This document shows positions 1 to 5,764 of a stretch of DNA of 19,454 nucleotides, in pieces. The notes below the pieces were generated by a model. It ran no database searches. It saw only the letters and a program-made list of their open reading frames with translations, and was not told the DNA's origin. Origin of the DNA: Pseudomonadota bacterium (lineage in GTDB: Bacteria > Pseudomonadota > Alphaproteobacteria > Acetobacterales > Acetobacteraceae). The stretch's first letter is position 1, and the number at the start of each line of letters is the position of its first letter. Both the position numbers and the translations under genes were made by a program. Location of the stretch: positions 1-19,454 of the forward strand of contig JAKBAQ010000022.1 of the NCBI GenBank assembly GCA_021808985.1, in the 5' to 3' direction.

Positions 1-2157
1 GAGGGCGTTGATGAGGGCGCCGAGGGCGCGGCCGAACCGGCCAACGGCCATGATGCCGACGAATCCCCCGCCGCCCCGCCGCCGGAAAACCTGGGCGGCG
101 ACGGCGACGATGCCGCCGAGGCGCGTGAGCGCCGCCAGCGCCAGCGCTTTTTGCGCAATTACAAAATTCAGGACGTCATCCACCGCCGCCAGATCATGCT
201 GATCCAGGTGGTGAAGGAGGAGCGCGGCAACAAAGGCGCTGCCCTCACCACCTATCTCTCCCTGGCCGGCCGTTTCTCCGTGCTCATGCCCAATTCCCCC
301 TCGGGCGGCGGCGTGTCGCGCAAGATCACCTCGGTGGCGGACCGCCGCCGCCTCAAGGAGGCCATGGCCGAGCTGGACGTGCCGGATGGCATGGGCCTGA
401 TCGTGCGCACCGCCGGCGCCAACCGGCCCAAGCCCGAGATCAAGCGTGACTGCGAATACCTGCTCCGCCTGTGGGATGACATCCGCGAGCGCACCATGGA
501 ATCCGTGGCCCCGGCGCTCATCTATGAGGAAGCCAGCCTGATCAAGCGCACCATCCGCGATGTCTACACGCGCGATGTGGAAGAGGTGCTGGTCGATGGT
601 GAGGAGGGCTTCAAGGCCGCGCGGGACTTCATGCGCATGCTCATGCCCAGCCACGCCAGGAAGGTGCAGCTATGGTCCGAGGGCCAGCCGCTATTCGCCC
701 GCTATCAGGTGGAAGCCCAGCTCGACGCCATGCTCAACCCGATCGTGCAGCTGCGCTCGGGCGGCTACATCGTCATCAACCAGACCGAGGCGCTGGTCGC
801 CATCGACGTGAACTCCGGCCGCTCCACCCGTGAGCGCAGCATCGAGGACACGGCCCTGCGCACCAACCTGGAGGCCGCCGAGGAGGTGGCCAAGCAGCTG
901 CGCATGCGCGATCTGGCGGGGCTCATCGTCATCGACTTCATCGACATGGAGAGCCGCAAGAACAACAGCGCGGTTGAGCGCAAGTTGAAGGATTCGCTCA
1001 AGAACGACCGCGCGCGCATCCAGGTGGGCTCGATCAGCCATTTCGGCCTGATGGAAATGAGCCGCCAGCGCCTGCGCCCCTCGCTCACCGAGGCATCCCT
1101 CATCACCTGCCCGCATTGCGCGGGCATGGGCTTCATCCGCAGCCCCGAGAGCGCGGCGCTGCACATCCTGCGTGCCATCGAGGATGAGGGCGGCAAGTTC
1201 CGCGCCGCCGAAATCGCCGTGGTGCTGCCGCCGGAAATCGCCTTCTACCTGTTCAACCATAAGCGCGAGCGGCTTTCCGCCATTGAGGCGCGGTATGCGA
1301 TGCGGGTCATCTTCACGCCGGACGCCGCGATGACCGGCACCAGCTTCCGCATCGAGAAAATCCGCGCGCAGACGGTCAGCGCCCCCGTGGCGCCGCCCGC
1401 CTCATATGCCGGGCCCATCACCCCGGAGCGCAATTTGGAGCGCGCGGCGGCCGTTGTGGCGGAAGAGGCCGAGGCCGGCGAGGAAGAGGCTGAGACCGAG
1501 GCTGCCACCACCGGCGATGCCGCGGAGGATGGCGAGCGCAAACGCCGCCGCCGCCGCCGCCGTGGCAAGCGCCGTGGCGAGAACGGAGCGGGCGATGCCG
1601 CGGCCGGTGAAGCCGAGGCGGACGCCCAGGCGCCCGCCGCCGAAGACGCCCCCACGGCCGAGGCCGCGCCCGCCCTGGCGGTGCCTGATGACCAGCCGAG
1701 CGAGATTGATCTGGTGATCGCCGCCGAACTGGGCGAGCCCGCCATGGAGGCCGAGTTGCCGGTGGTTGCCGAGGAGCCGGCCCCGCGCCGCCGCCGCACC
1801 CGCAGCGGCACCCGCCGCCGCCGCGCCGCCGGGGAGGATGCGCCAGCCCCGGAAGCCGCCCCGGCCGAGCCGGTATATGCCGATGTCGCCGATATTTTCG
1901 AGGCCGCCGAGCGGGCCGAGGAACAGCGCCAGCGCCGGCGCCAGGCTCCGCCCGCCCCCGCGCCCGAGCCGGCGCTGACCCCGGTGGCCGAGGAAGCCGT
2001 ATTGGTGGAGCCCGCCCCGGCGGCTGAGCCCGAGCCGGTGGCCGCCGAAGCTCCCGATGCGGCGCCCGCCGCGCCGGAGCCCCTGGTCAAGCCGCGCGTC
2101 ATCGGCGCCGAGGATGTGCCGGTGACCGAGAAAAAACGCGGCTGGTGGCGCCGCTGA
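1..2157 (+). CDS. rne: Ribonuclease E, 3' part (5' end outside window)
   Basis: Endoribonuclease E starts mRNA decay and matures rRNA and tRNA on the degradosome. The frame is open from base 1 for 718 residues, so the true start lies upstream; an ATG at 151 falls inside the domain and is not the start. The window opens in an acidic Ala/Pro/Glu-rich insertion in the S1 domain, followed by the S1 end (QVVKEERGNKGAAL). The DNase I-like catalytic subdomain carries D269 (AIDVNSG) and D312 (IVIDFIDM), 43 residues apart as for D303/D346 of the E. coli enzyme. The Zn-link CPHC is at 370-373. From about residue 470 the chain is low-complexity Ala/Pro/Glu with two Arg-rich patches (about 515-530 and 595-610), presumably RNA-binding. 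It ends KKRGWWRR, resembling the GWW motif that binds PNPase in Caulobacter RNase E. RNase G is excluded by the long tail. Confidence 0.96.
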   Translation, partial: EGVDEGAEGAAEPANGHDADESPAAPPPENLGGDGDDAAEARERRQRQRFLRNYKIQDVIHRRQIMLIQVVKEERGNKGAALTTYLSLAGRFSVLMPNSPSGGGVSRKITSVADRRRLKEAMAELDVPDGMGLIVRTAGANRPKPEIKRDCEYLLRLWDDIRERTMESVAPALIYEEASLIKRTIRDVYTRDVEEVLVDGEEGFKAARDFMRMLMPSHARKVQLWSEGQPLFARYQVEAQLDAMLNPIVQLRSGGYIVINQTEALVAIDVNSGRSTRERSIEDTALRTNLEAAEEVAKQLRMRDLAGLIVIDFIDMESRKNNSAVERKLKDSLKNDRARIQVGSISHFGLMEMSRQRLRPSLTEASLITCPHCAGMGFIRSPESAALHILRAIEDEGGKFRAAEIAVVLPPEIAFYLFNHKRERLSAIEARYAMRVIFTPDAAMTGTSFRIEKIRAQTVSAPVAPPASYAGPITPERNLERAAAVVAEEAEAGEEEAETEAATTGDAAEDGERKRRRRRRRGKRRGENGAGDAAAGEAEADAQAPAAEDAPTAEAAPALAVPDDQPSEIDLVIAAELGEPAMEAELPVVAEEPAPRRRRTRSGTRRRRAAGEDAPAPEAAPAEPVYADVADIFEAAERAEEQRQRRRQAPPAPAPEPALTPVAEEAVLVEPAPAAEPEPVAAEAPDAAPAAPEPLVKPRVIGAEDVPVTEKKRGWWRR

Positions 2158-2182
2158 TTATGCCAGTTTTGGTATAAAAGGC

Positions 2183-2332
2183 TGAAATTATTAAAATTTT
2201 TGCGGGGTTTGGGGAGCTTTTCATGAAAAGCTCCCCAAGATTCTGGCCCTTTTTTGCAAAAAAGGGCCAGACCCCAAAAAACTTTTGATAATTATCATTA
2301 ATGTTTTTGAAGAGACTGTTAGAACAATCTCT
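2183..2332 (+). repeat. Double-palindrome intergenic element, copy 1
   Basis: AT-rich element in a GC-rich genome. It has two perfect 30-bp palindromes side by side: 2209-2238 (half-site TTGGGGAGCTTTTCA) and 2242-2271 (half-site TCTGGCCCTTTTTTG). Imperfect outer arms at 2186-2208 and 2272-2293 pair with each other, so a single strand could fold into a stem carrying two hairpins. A further imperfect hairpin follows at 2313-2332 (AGAGACTGTT ... AACAATCTCT, one mismatch). It lies 25 bp after the rne stop, and no separate rne terminator is visible. Related copies occur at 3385-3531 and, inverted, at 13066-13176. Confidence 0.9.
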
Positions 2333-2337
2333 AAAAC

Positions 2338-2377
2338 CCGGTGCGGGCGCTTGTCAGACGATGGGCGCCCGCATCGG
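2338..2377 (+). other. Strong hairpin in the leader of the BI-1 family gene
   Basis: Arms of 13 nt (CCGGTGCGGGCGC at 2338-2350 and its partner at 2365-2377) pair with one G-U wobble around a 14-nt loop (2351-2364). There is no U-run behind it, so it is not a classical intrinsic terminator. Smaller hairpins follow: CCCGCC/GGCGGG near 2390-2403, and GGCC-GCAA-GGCC at 2472-2483 close to the ribosome-binding site. No clear promoter could be placed between 2378 and 2506, so it is uncertain whether these belong to a leader RNA or to the end of the rne transcript. Confidence 0.6.
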
Positions 2378-2506
2378 TCTTGGCCTGCCCCGCCTGGGCG
2401 GGATGCCGCGTGGCTGGAATAAATACGTTGTCACTTGAAATATATTCAGAAACGACGAATCTGTAATCCAAGGCCGCAAGGCCGTTTTCAGGAGCGAATC
2501 AATTCC

Positions 2507-3289
2507 ATGGCTTACGATCCAAACGCCAATTCCTATCGCACGGCACAGTCCGGCTACGCGGCCTCCGGCGCCGCGGCGCTGGATGCGGGCCTGCGCGCCT
2601 ACATGCTGCATGTGTATAACTGGATGGCCTCCGGCCTGGTGCTGACCGGGCTGGTCGCCTTTGGCATCTCGCACACCAGCCTGATGAACGCCTTCTACCC
2701 GCTGCGCCAGATGGCCGATGGCAGCTACGCCAATGTTCCCTCCGGCCTGGCCTATATCAGCATTTTCGCCCCGCTGGCCTTTGTCATGGTGCTCAGCTTC
2801 GGCGTCAACAAGCTCTCCACAACCGCCGCGCAGGCGCTGTTCTGGGCGTTTTGCGCCACCATGGGCGCCAGCCTCACCAATATCTTCCTCATCTACACCC
2901 AGACCTCGATAACCGAAGTCTTCTTCATCACGGCGGGCACCTTCGCGGGCACCAGCCTCTACGGCTATGCCACCAGGCGCGATCTCACCAGCATGGGCAG
3001 CTTCCTCATGATGGGGCTGATCGGCATTCTCATCGCCATGGTGGTGAATATCTTCATGAACTCGCCCGCGGTCTCCTTCGCGGTCAGCGTTCTGGGCGTG
3101 CTCATCTTCACCGGCCTCGCCGCGTATGACACGCAGCGCATCAAGGTCAGCTACCTGCAATATGGCGCGTCCTACGGCGTGCAGATGGCGGGCAAGCGCA
3201 GCGTCTATGATGCGCTGACCCTGTATCTGAACTTCATCAACCTGTTCATGTTCCTGCTGCAGCTGTTCGGCCAGCGCAACAGCCGCTGA
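2507..3289 (+). CDS. Bax inhibitor-1/TMBIM (YccA/YbhL-type) membrane protein
   Basis: A 260-residue inner-membrane protein with about seven hydrophobic helices from residue 36 to the end. The family includes BsYetJ, a pH-sensitive Ca2+ leak channel, and E. coli YccA/YbhL, linked to modulation of membrane proteolysis. Recognised by AAYDTQRIK (D208) and the last helix LYLNFINLFMFLLQLFG. ATG 2507 is chosen because GGAG lies 12 nt upstream and MAYDPNANSYRT is a typical cytosolic start; the in-frame ATG at 2435 lacks a good site and adds a charged leader. As I recall it, the second Asp of the di-aspartyl sensor falls at the position of N242 here. It is a single gene with its own terminator at 3319-3346. 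Its physiological role cannot be told from sequence. Confidence 0.9.
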   Translation: MAYDPNANSYRTAQSGYAASGAAALDAGLRAYMLHVYNWMASGLVLTGLVAFGISHTSLMNAFYPLRQMADGSYANVPSGLAYISIFAPLAFVMVLSFGVNKLSTTAAQALFWAFCATMGASLTNIFLIYTQTSITEVFFITAGTFAGTSLYGYATRRDLTSMGSFLMMGLIGILIAMVVNIFMNSPAVSFAVSVLGVLIFTGLAAYDTQRIKVSYLQYGASYGVQMAGKRSVYDALTLYLNFINLFMFLLQLFGQRNSR

Positions 3290-3318
3290 ACCCGCGGCGC
3301 CAGCCGGCCTGCCCGCAA

Positions 3319-3346
3319 CGGCGCCCCCTCGCGGGGCGCCGTTTTT
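3319..3346 (+). terminator. Intrinsic terminator of the BI-1 family gene
   Basis: A perfect 9-bp stem (CGGCGCCCC at 3319-3327 with GGGGCGCCG at 3333-3341) and a 5-nt loop are followed directly by TTTTTGTTT. It starts 30 nt after the stop codon. Confidence 0.9.
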
Positions 3347-3384
3347 GTTTAGAGACTGTTTTAACCGTTTTCTCTCATAACAAA

Positions 3385-3531
3385 TTGAAATTATTAAAAA
3401 TTTTTGCGGGGTTTGGGGCGCTTTTTATAAAAAGCTCCCCAAGATCCTGGCCCTTTTTTGTAAAAAAGGGCCAGACCCCAAAAAACTTTTGAGAATTATC
3501 CTTAATGTTTTTGAAGAGACTGTTAAAACAG
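3385..3531 (+). repeat. Double-palindrome intergenic element, copy 2
   Basis: Same orientation and layout as the copy at 2183-2332. Palindrome A is at 3413-3442 (one C-T mismatch), palindrome B is at 3447-3474, and the outer pairing arms are 3389-3412 and 3475-3498. The 3' extension ends in a hairpin GACTGT-TAAA-ACAGTC (3518-3533). The centre of palindrome A changed from TTTTCATGAAAA in copy 1 to TTTTTATAAAAA here; both sides changed, so pairing is kept. It lies between two convergent gene ends. Confidence 0.9.
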
Positions 3532-3536
3532 TCACT

Positions 3537-3600
3537 TAGAGTGCGATGACGTTCGATTTACCCGCAAGGCGGGTCAGTCGAACGTCTGAATCTGGCTCTA
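3537..3600. repeat. 64-bp TAGAG...CTCTA hairpin repeat, copy A
   Basis: Ends are TAGAG (3537-3541) and CTCTA (3596-3600). Inside are GAT before the left arm, arms of 18 nt (3548-3565 and 3569-3586, loop AAG), then TGAATC. The arms pair except for one T-C mismatch and one T-G wobble. The frame (TAGAG-N3-GATGAC ... GTCTGAATC-N3-CTCTA) and total length match the copy at 19378-19441, while the arm sequence differs. The last three bases, read on the minus strand, are the TAG stop codon of thyX. Confidence 0.85.
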
Positions 3601-4500
3601 GCGCCCCAGCGCCGCCAGCATTTCGGCCCATTCGCGCTTGGAGAGGCCGGAGCTGGCCTGGTCCACCGGCTCATCGGCCAGCAGCTTCCTCAGCACGGCC
3701 ATCATTTTCGCCGAAAATGTCACCGCGCCCAGCCGGTAGTCGCAAAACGCGTTGTAGGAGAGCGGCACCCAGGCCTTCACCGTCTCCATCATCGCCTCGG
3801 CATAGACCCTGATCTCATACTGCGCGTGGCTGTCAGCGCGCAGGCGCAGGAAGTGGAACAGATTGTGCAGGTCTGTCTTCCAGTACCATTGCGTATAGGT
3901 GTTCAGCGTCAGGTTCATCCGCGCCAGCTCGCGCGCCAGGCCGGTCTCCTCGCTCAGCATCTCCTCGTAATGGCCGTAGGTCTGCTCGGCGTCTTCCCGC
4001 AGCAGGGCGAGCACCCGCGTGGCGGTCTGGGAATCCAGCACCTCGCCGCGGCCCTGCCGGTTGCTGGAGGATTGCGCGGCGAGCTGCCCCGGCTCTGGAA
4101 TGTAATAGTCCTTGTCCAAAATCGAGTAGCGCGCCGAATATTCGTTCACATTCGCCGTGCGGTGGCGAATCCATTGCCGTGCCACGAAAATCGGCAGCTT
4201 CACATGGAATTTGATCTCGCACATCTCAAACGGCGTGGAGTGGTGGTGGCGCATCAGGTAGCGGATCAGCCCCTCATCCTCCAGCGCCCGGCGCGTGCCC
4301 CGGCCGTAGGAGACTCGCGCGGCCTGCACCACGGCGGCATCGTCGCCCATATAGTCCACCACCCGCACGAAGCCATGGTCCAGCACCGGCAGGGCGGTGA
4401 AGAGCATGGCCTCCAGCGCCGGCACGGTGGCGCGCAGAGTCGGCGTGGCGCCGGCCCGCGCGGTTGCAATTTCGGCTGTCTGCTCGGGCGTGAGGGTCAT
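3598..4500 (-). CDS. thyX: FAD-dependent thymidylate synthase ThyX
   Basis: Makes dTMP from dUMP with methylenetetrahydrofolate and FAD/NADPH; it replaces ThyA and needs no separate dihydrofolate recycling step. The 300-residue product has the ThyX signature RHRX7S (RHRTANVNEYS, residues 112-122) followed by ARYS, the STPFEMCEIKFHVK block before it, and QWYWKTDLHNLFHFLRLR, typical of the flavin/dUMP-binding core. Length fits alphaproteobacterial ThyX. The ATG at 4500 is preceded by a weak purine-rich GAGAGAGA. The gene is divergent from ssrA, with about 60 bp between the ThyX start and the first tmRNA base. Its stop codon lies inside the hairpin repeat at 3537-3600. No ThyA is seen in the window. 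Confidence 0.97.
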   Translation of the reverse strand: MTLTPEQTAEIATARAGATPTLRATVPALEAMLFTALPVLDHGFVRVVDYMGDDAAVVQAARVSYGRGTRRALEDEGLIRYLMRHHHSTPFEMCEIKFHVKLPIFVARQWIRHRTANVNEYSARYSILDKDYYIPEPGQLAAQSSSNRQGRGEVLDSQTATRVLALLREDAEQTYGHYEEMLSEETGLARELARMNLTLNTYTQWYWKTDLHNLFHFLRLRADSHAQYEIRVYAEAMMETVKAWVPLSYNAFCDYRLGAVTFSAKMMAVLRKLLADEPVDQASSGLSKREWAEMLAALGR

Positions 4501-4512
4501 GAATCTCTCTCT

Positions 4513-4540
4513 TTCATATCCCTCATAACCCGCCTATATA
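4513..4540 (+). promoter_or_regulatory. Candidate ssrA promoter
   Basis: TTCATA (4513-4518), a 16-nt spacer and TATATA (4535-4540) would place the transcript start near 4547, just before the tmRNA acceptor piece. The -10 sits in the perfect palindrome CCTATATAGG (4533-4542), so it could also serve divergent thyX, but no good minus-strand -35 is visible. The start site is inferred. Confidence 0.4.
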
Positions 4541-4559
4541 GGTTCTGCCAGCTTGCTGG

Positions 4560-4900
4560 CTATGGTGATAAACGGCGCGTGGAATAATCGTTGTGGACCC
4601 GGGGGCAGTACCCGGCACCTCCACCAGTTGCTCCAGGCGGCCCGATTCAGACTACGCGCTCACGCGCTTCGTCATCGGGACGCCCGGATTTACGGGGGTG
4701 AAACAGTCTCGACACGCGTGGTAAAGACCCGCCTTTTGCCCGGCATTGTACCGCCGTTATCGGGCTGAAACTTAAATGCGAACGATAACAACGTAGCATT
4801 CGCGGTCGCTGCCTAAACAGCAGCTAAGCGCGGTTCGGGGGGCACCGGGCAACAGAAGCCCCCCACTACGCCGCGCGGCTCCCTGGCGTGAGGCGGCTTT
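4560..4900 (+). ncRNA. ssrA: Two-piece (circularly permuted) transfer-messenger RNA
   Basis: tmRNA frees stalled ribosomes and tags unfinished proteins for degradation. The permuted alphaproteobacterial order is plain. The acceptor piece comes first (about 4560-4626): T stem CCGGG/CCCGG (4599-4603, 4611-4615) with loop GGCAGTA, then CACCTCC and encoded ACCA (4623-4626). A spacer follows (4627-4693), folding as GGCG.CCCGAT/ATCGGG.CGCC. The coding piece starts at 4694 with GGGGGTGAAACAG. GGGGGTG (4694-4700) pairs with CACCTCC (4616-4622) over seven base pairs, including the G3-U70 wobble that marks alanine acceptors. CACGCG (4713-4718) can pair with CGCGTG (4576-4581), holding the pieces together. 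A pseudoknot-like helix follows the tag (4828-4833/4871-4876 and 4837-4843/4858-4864). The outer ends are approximate. Confidence 0.95.
4778..4816 (+). other. tmRNA tag reading frame ANDNNVAFAVAA
   Basis: Resume codon GCG at 4778-4780, then AAC GAT AAC AAC GTA GCA TTC GCG GTC GCT GCC and stop TAA at 4814-4816. With the alanine carried by tmRNA, the tag is A-ANDNNVAFAVAA. The AND start (SspB/ClpA-type recognition) and hydrophobic AVAA end (ClpXP degron) match alphaproteobacterial tags. Confidence 0.95.
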
Positions 4901-4904
4901 GGGC

Positions 4905-4933
4905 AAAAAAAAGGCGGCGCACACAGCGCCGCC
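4905..4933 (-). terminator. Terminator facing ssrA from the ispF side
   Basis: A perfect 8-bp stem (GGCGGCGC at 4913-4920 with GCGCCGCC at 4926-4933) and loop ACACA. Eight A at 4905-4912 become a U8 tail on the minus strand, so it is a strong stop for transcripts from ispF. On the plus strand the tail is only AAGTTTA, so it may also help end the tmRNA precursor, but weakly. Confidence 0.8.
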
Positions 4934-5158
4934 AAGTTTAGGGAGGAAACGTCCAAGAAAACAGGAGAGCAAACTCATCCTGTTGCAAGCTTTATATGCG
5001 AGGCCAACGCTCCGCCGCAACAAGCCTTTGCGCAGTGCAGCAATGCTCTTTCGCATGGGGCAATGCAGTCTTTTTCATTGCTTAGCCCGGTTTCCTCAAG
5101 CCCCTGCAACATCCTGCAAGCCGGCTTTCGCGTGTGTCCGGCTTGGGTTGAACCGAGC
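4934..5158. other. Gap between ssrA and ispF with one hairpin
   Basis: No convincing coding sequence is seen in these 225 bases; the short open frames on both strands lack start signals and family likeness. A hairpin CAAGCCGG/CCGGCTTG (5117-5124 and 5138-5145, 13-nt loop) lies just after the ispF stop but has no U-run in either direction. It could protect the ispF mRNA 3' end. Confidence 0.5.
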
Positions 5159-5641
5159 TTAAGCGGGCACCAGCACAATCACCGCCGCCTGCGCCGCTAT
5201 GCCCTCGCCCCGGCCGGTGAAGCCCAGCCGCTCCGTGGTTGTCGCCTTCACTGAAACCGCCTCGATGTCCACGCCGAGCAGTTCCGCCAGCCGCGCCCGC
5301 ATGGCCGGCGCATACGGGGTTATCTTCGGCCGCTCGCAGATGATGGTGACATCCGCATTGGCCAGCCTGCCGCCCCTTGCGGCGATCCGCTCCGCCGCAT
5401 GGCGCAGAAACCGCGCGCTGTCCGCGTCTTTCCAGGTGTTCTCGGATGGCGGAAAATGCCGCCCGATGTCGCCTTCCGCCAGCGCGCCATAAATCGCGTC
5501 GCACAGCGCGTGGATGCCGACATCGGCGTCCGAATGTCCGGCCAGCCCCTTCTCAAAGGGGATGGTCACGCCGCAGATGATCATCGGGCGTCCCTCCGCC
5601 ATGGCGTGAACGTCAAACCCGGTACCGATGCGCGGAATCAT
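5159..5641 (-). CDS. ispF: 2-C-methyl-D-erythritol 2,4-cyclodiphosphate synthase
   Basis: Closes CDP-ME 2-phosphate to the cyclodiphosphate, releasing CMP, in the MEP isoprenoid pathway; soluble homotrimer. The 160 residues cover the whole family: GTGFDVHAM with Zn ligands D10 and H12, HSDADVGIHAL with H44, GDIGRHFPPS, KATTTERLGFTGRGEGI near the C-terminus. The start at 5641 has GGAG eight nt upstream and gives the classic IspF N-terminus. The frame stays open further upstream, but only as antisense of dusB. Many alphaproteobacteria carry a fused IspDF at this place next to dusB; here only the IspF half is present, so IspD must be encoded elsewhere. It is divergent from dusB with a 123-bp gap and is followed by the terminator at 4905-4933. 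Confidence 0.96.
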   Translation of the reverse strand: MIPRIGTGFDVHAMAEGRPMIICGVTIPFEKGLAGHSDADVGIHALCDAIYGALAEGDIGRHFPPSENTWKDADSARFLRHAAERIAARGGRLANADVTIICERPKITPYAPAMRARLAELLGVDIEAVSVKATTTERLGFTGRGEGIAAQAAVIVLVPA

Positions 5642-5655
5642 GCCAGCTTCTCCAA

Positions 5656-5661
5656 TATAAT
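5656..5661 (+). promoter_or_regulatory. Possible -10 box for the dusB-ntr operon
   Basis: TATAAT at 5656-5661 lies in the ispF-dusB gap, 103 bp before the dusB start. The -35 region (about 5632-5638, CGGAAT) is poor and inside ispF. No clear NtrC-type palindrome or sigma-54 -24/-12 pair was found in the gap. Confidence 0.25.
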
Positions 5662-5764
5662 CCGCCGCAGGTGTGGGGCCGTCATGGCTTAACGTCAACC
5701 ATGCCCCGGAAATGTTCAGAAGGTGATTGCGCCGGCCGCGCGCGGACGGTAGTTTGCCCAAATC

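Noticed and set aside
2209..2238. G-quadruplex from GGGG runs in the repeat
   Set aside because: Only two G4 runs occur on each strand within a short distance (GGGGTTTGGGG), so an intramolecular quadruplex is not supported.
2354..3160. Minus-strand frame opposite the BI-1 gene
   Set aside because: His/Glu/Gly-rich composition typical of antisense; the plus strand encodes a clear membrane protein.
2183..3531. IS element or CRISPR array bounded by copies 1 and 2 of the repeat
   Set aside because: The copies are direct repeats about 1.2 kb apart enclosing only the BI-1 family gene; there is no transposase and no regular spacer series. A composite-transposon reading has no support.
3546..3812. 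Plus-strand frame over the hairpin repeat and the thyX end
   Set aside because: Antisense to thyX, Arg/Pro/Ser-rich, and begins inside the 64-bp repeat.
4553..4768. Short plus-strand frame over ssrA
   Set aside because: It lies in the tmRNA acceptor and coding pieces; RNA structure explains the sequence.
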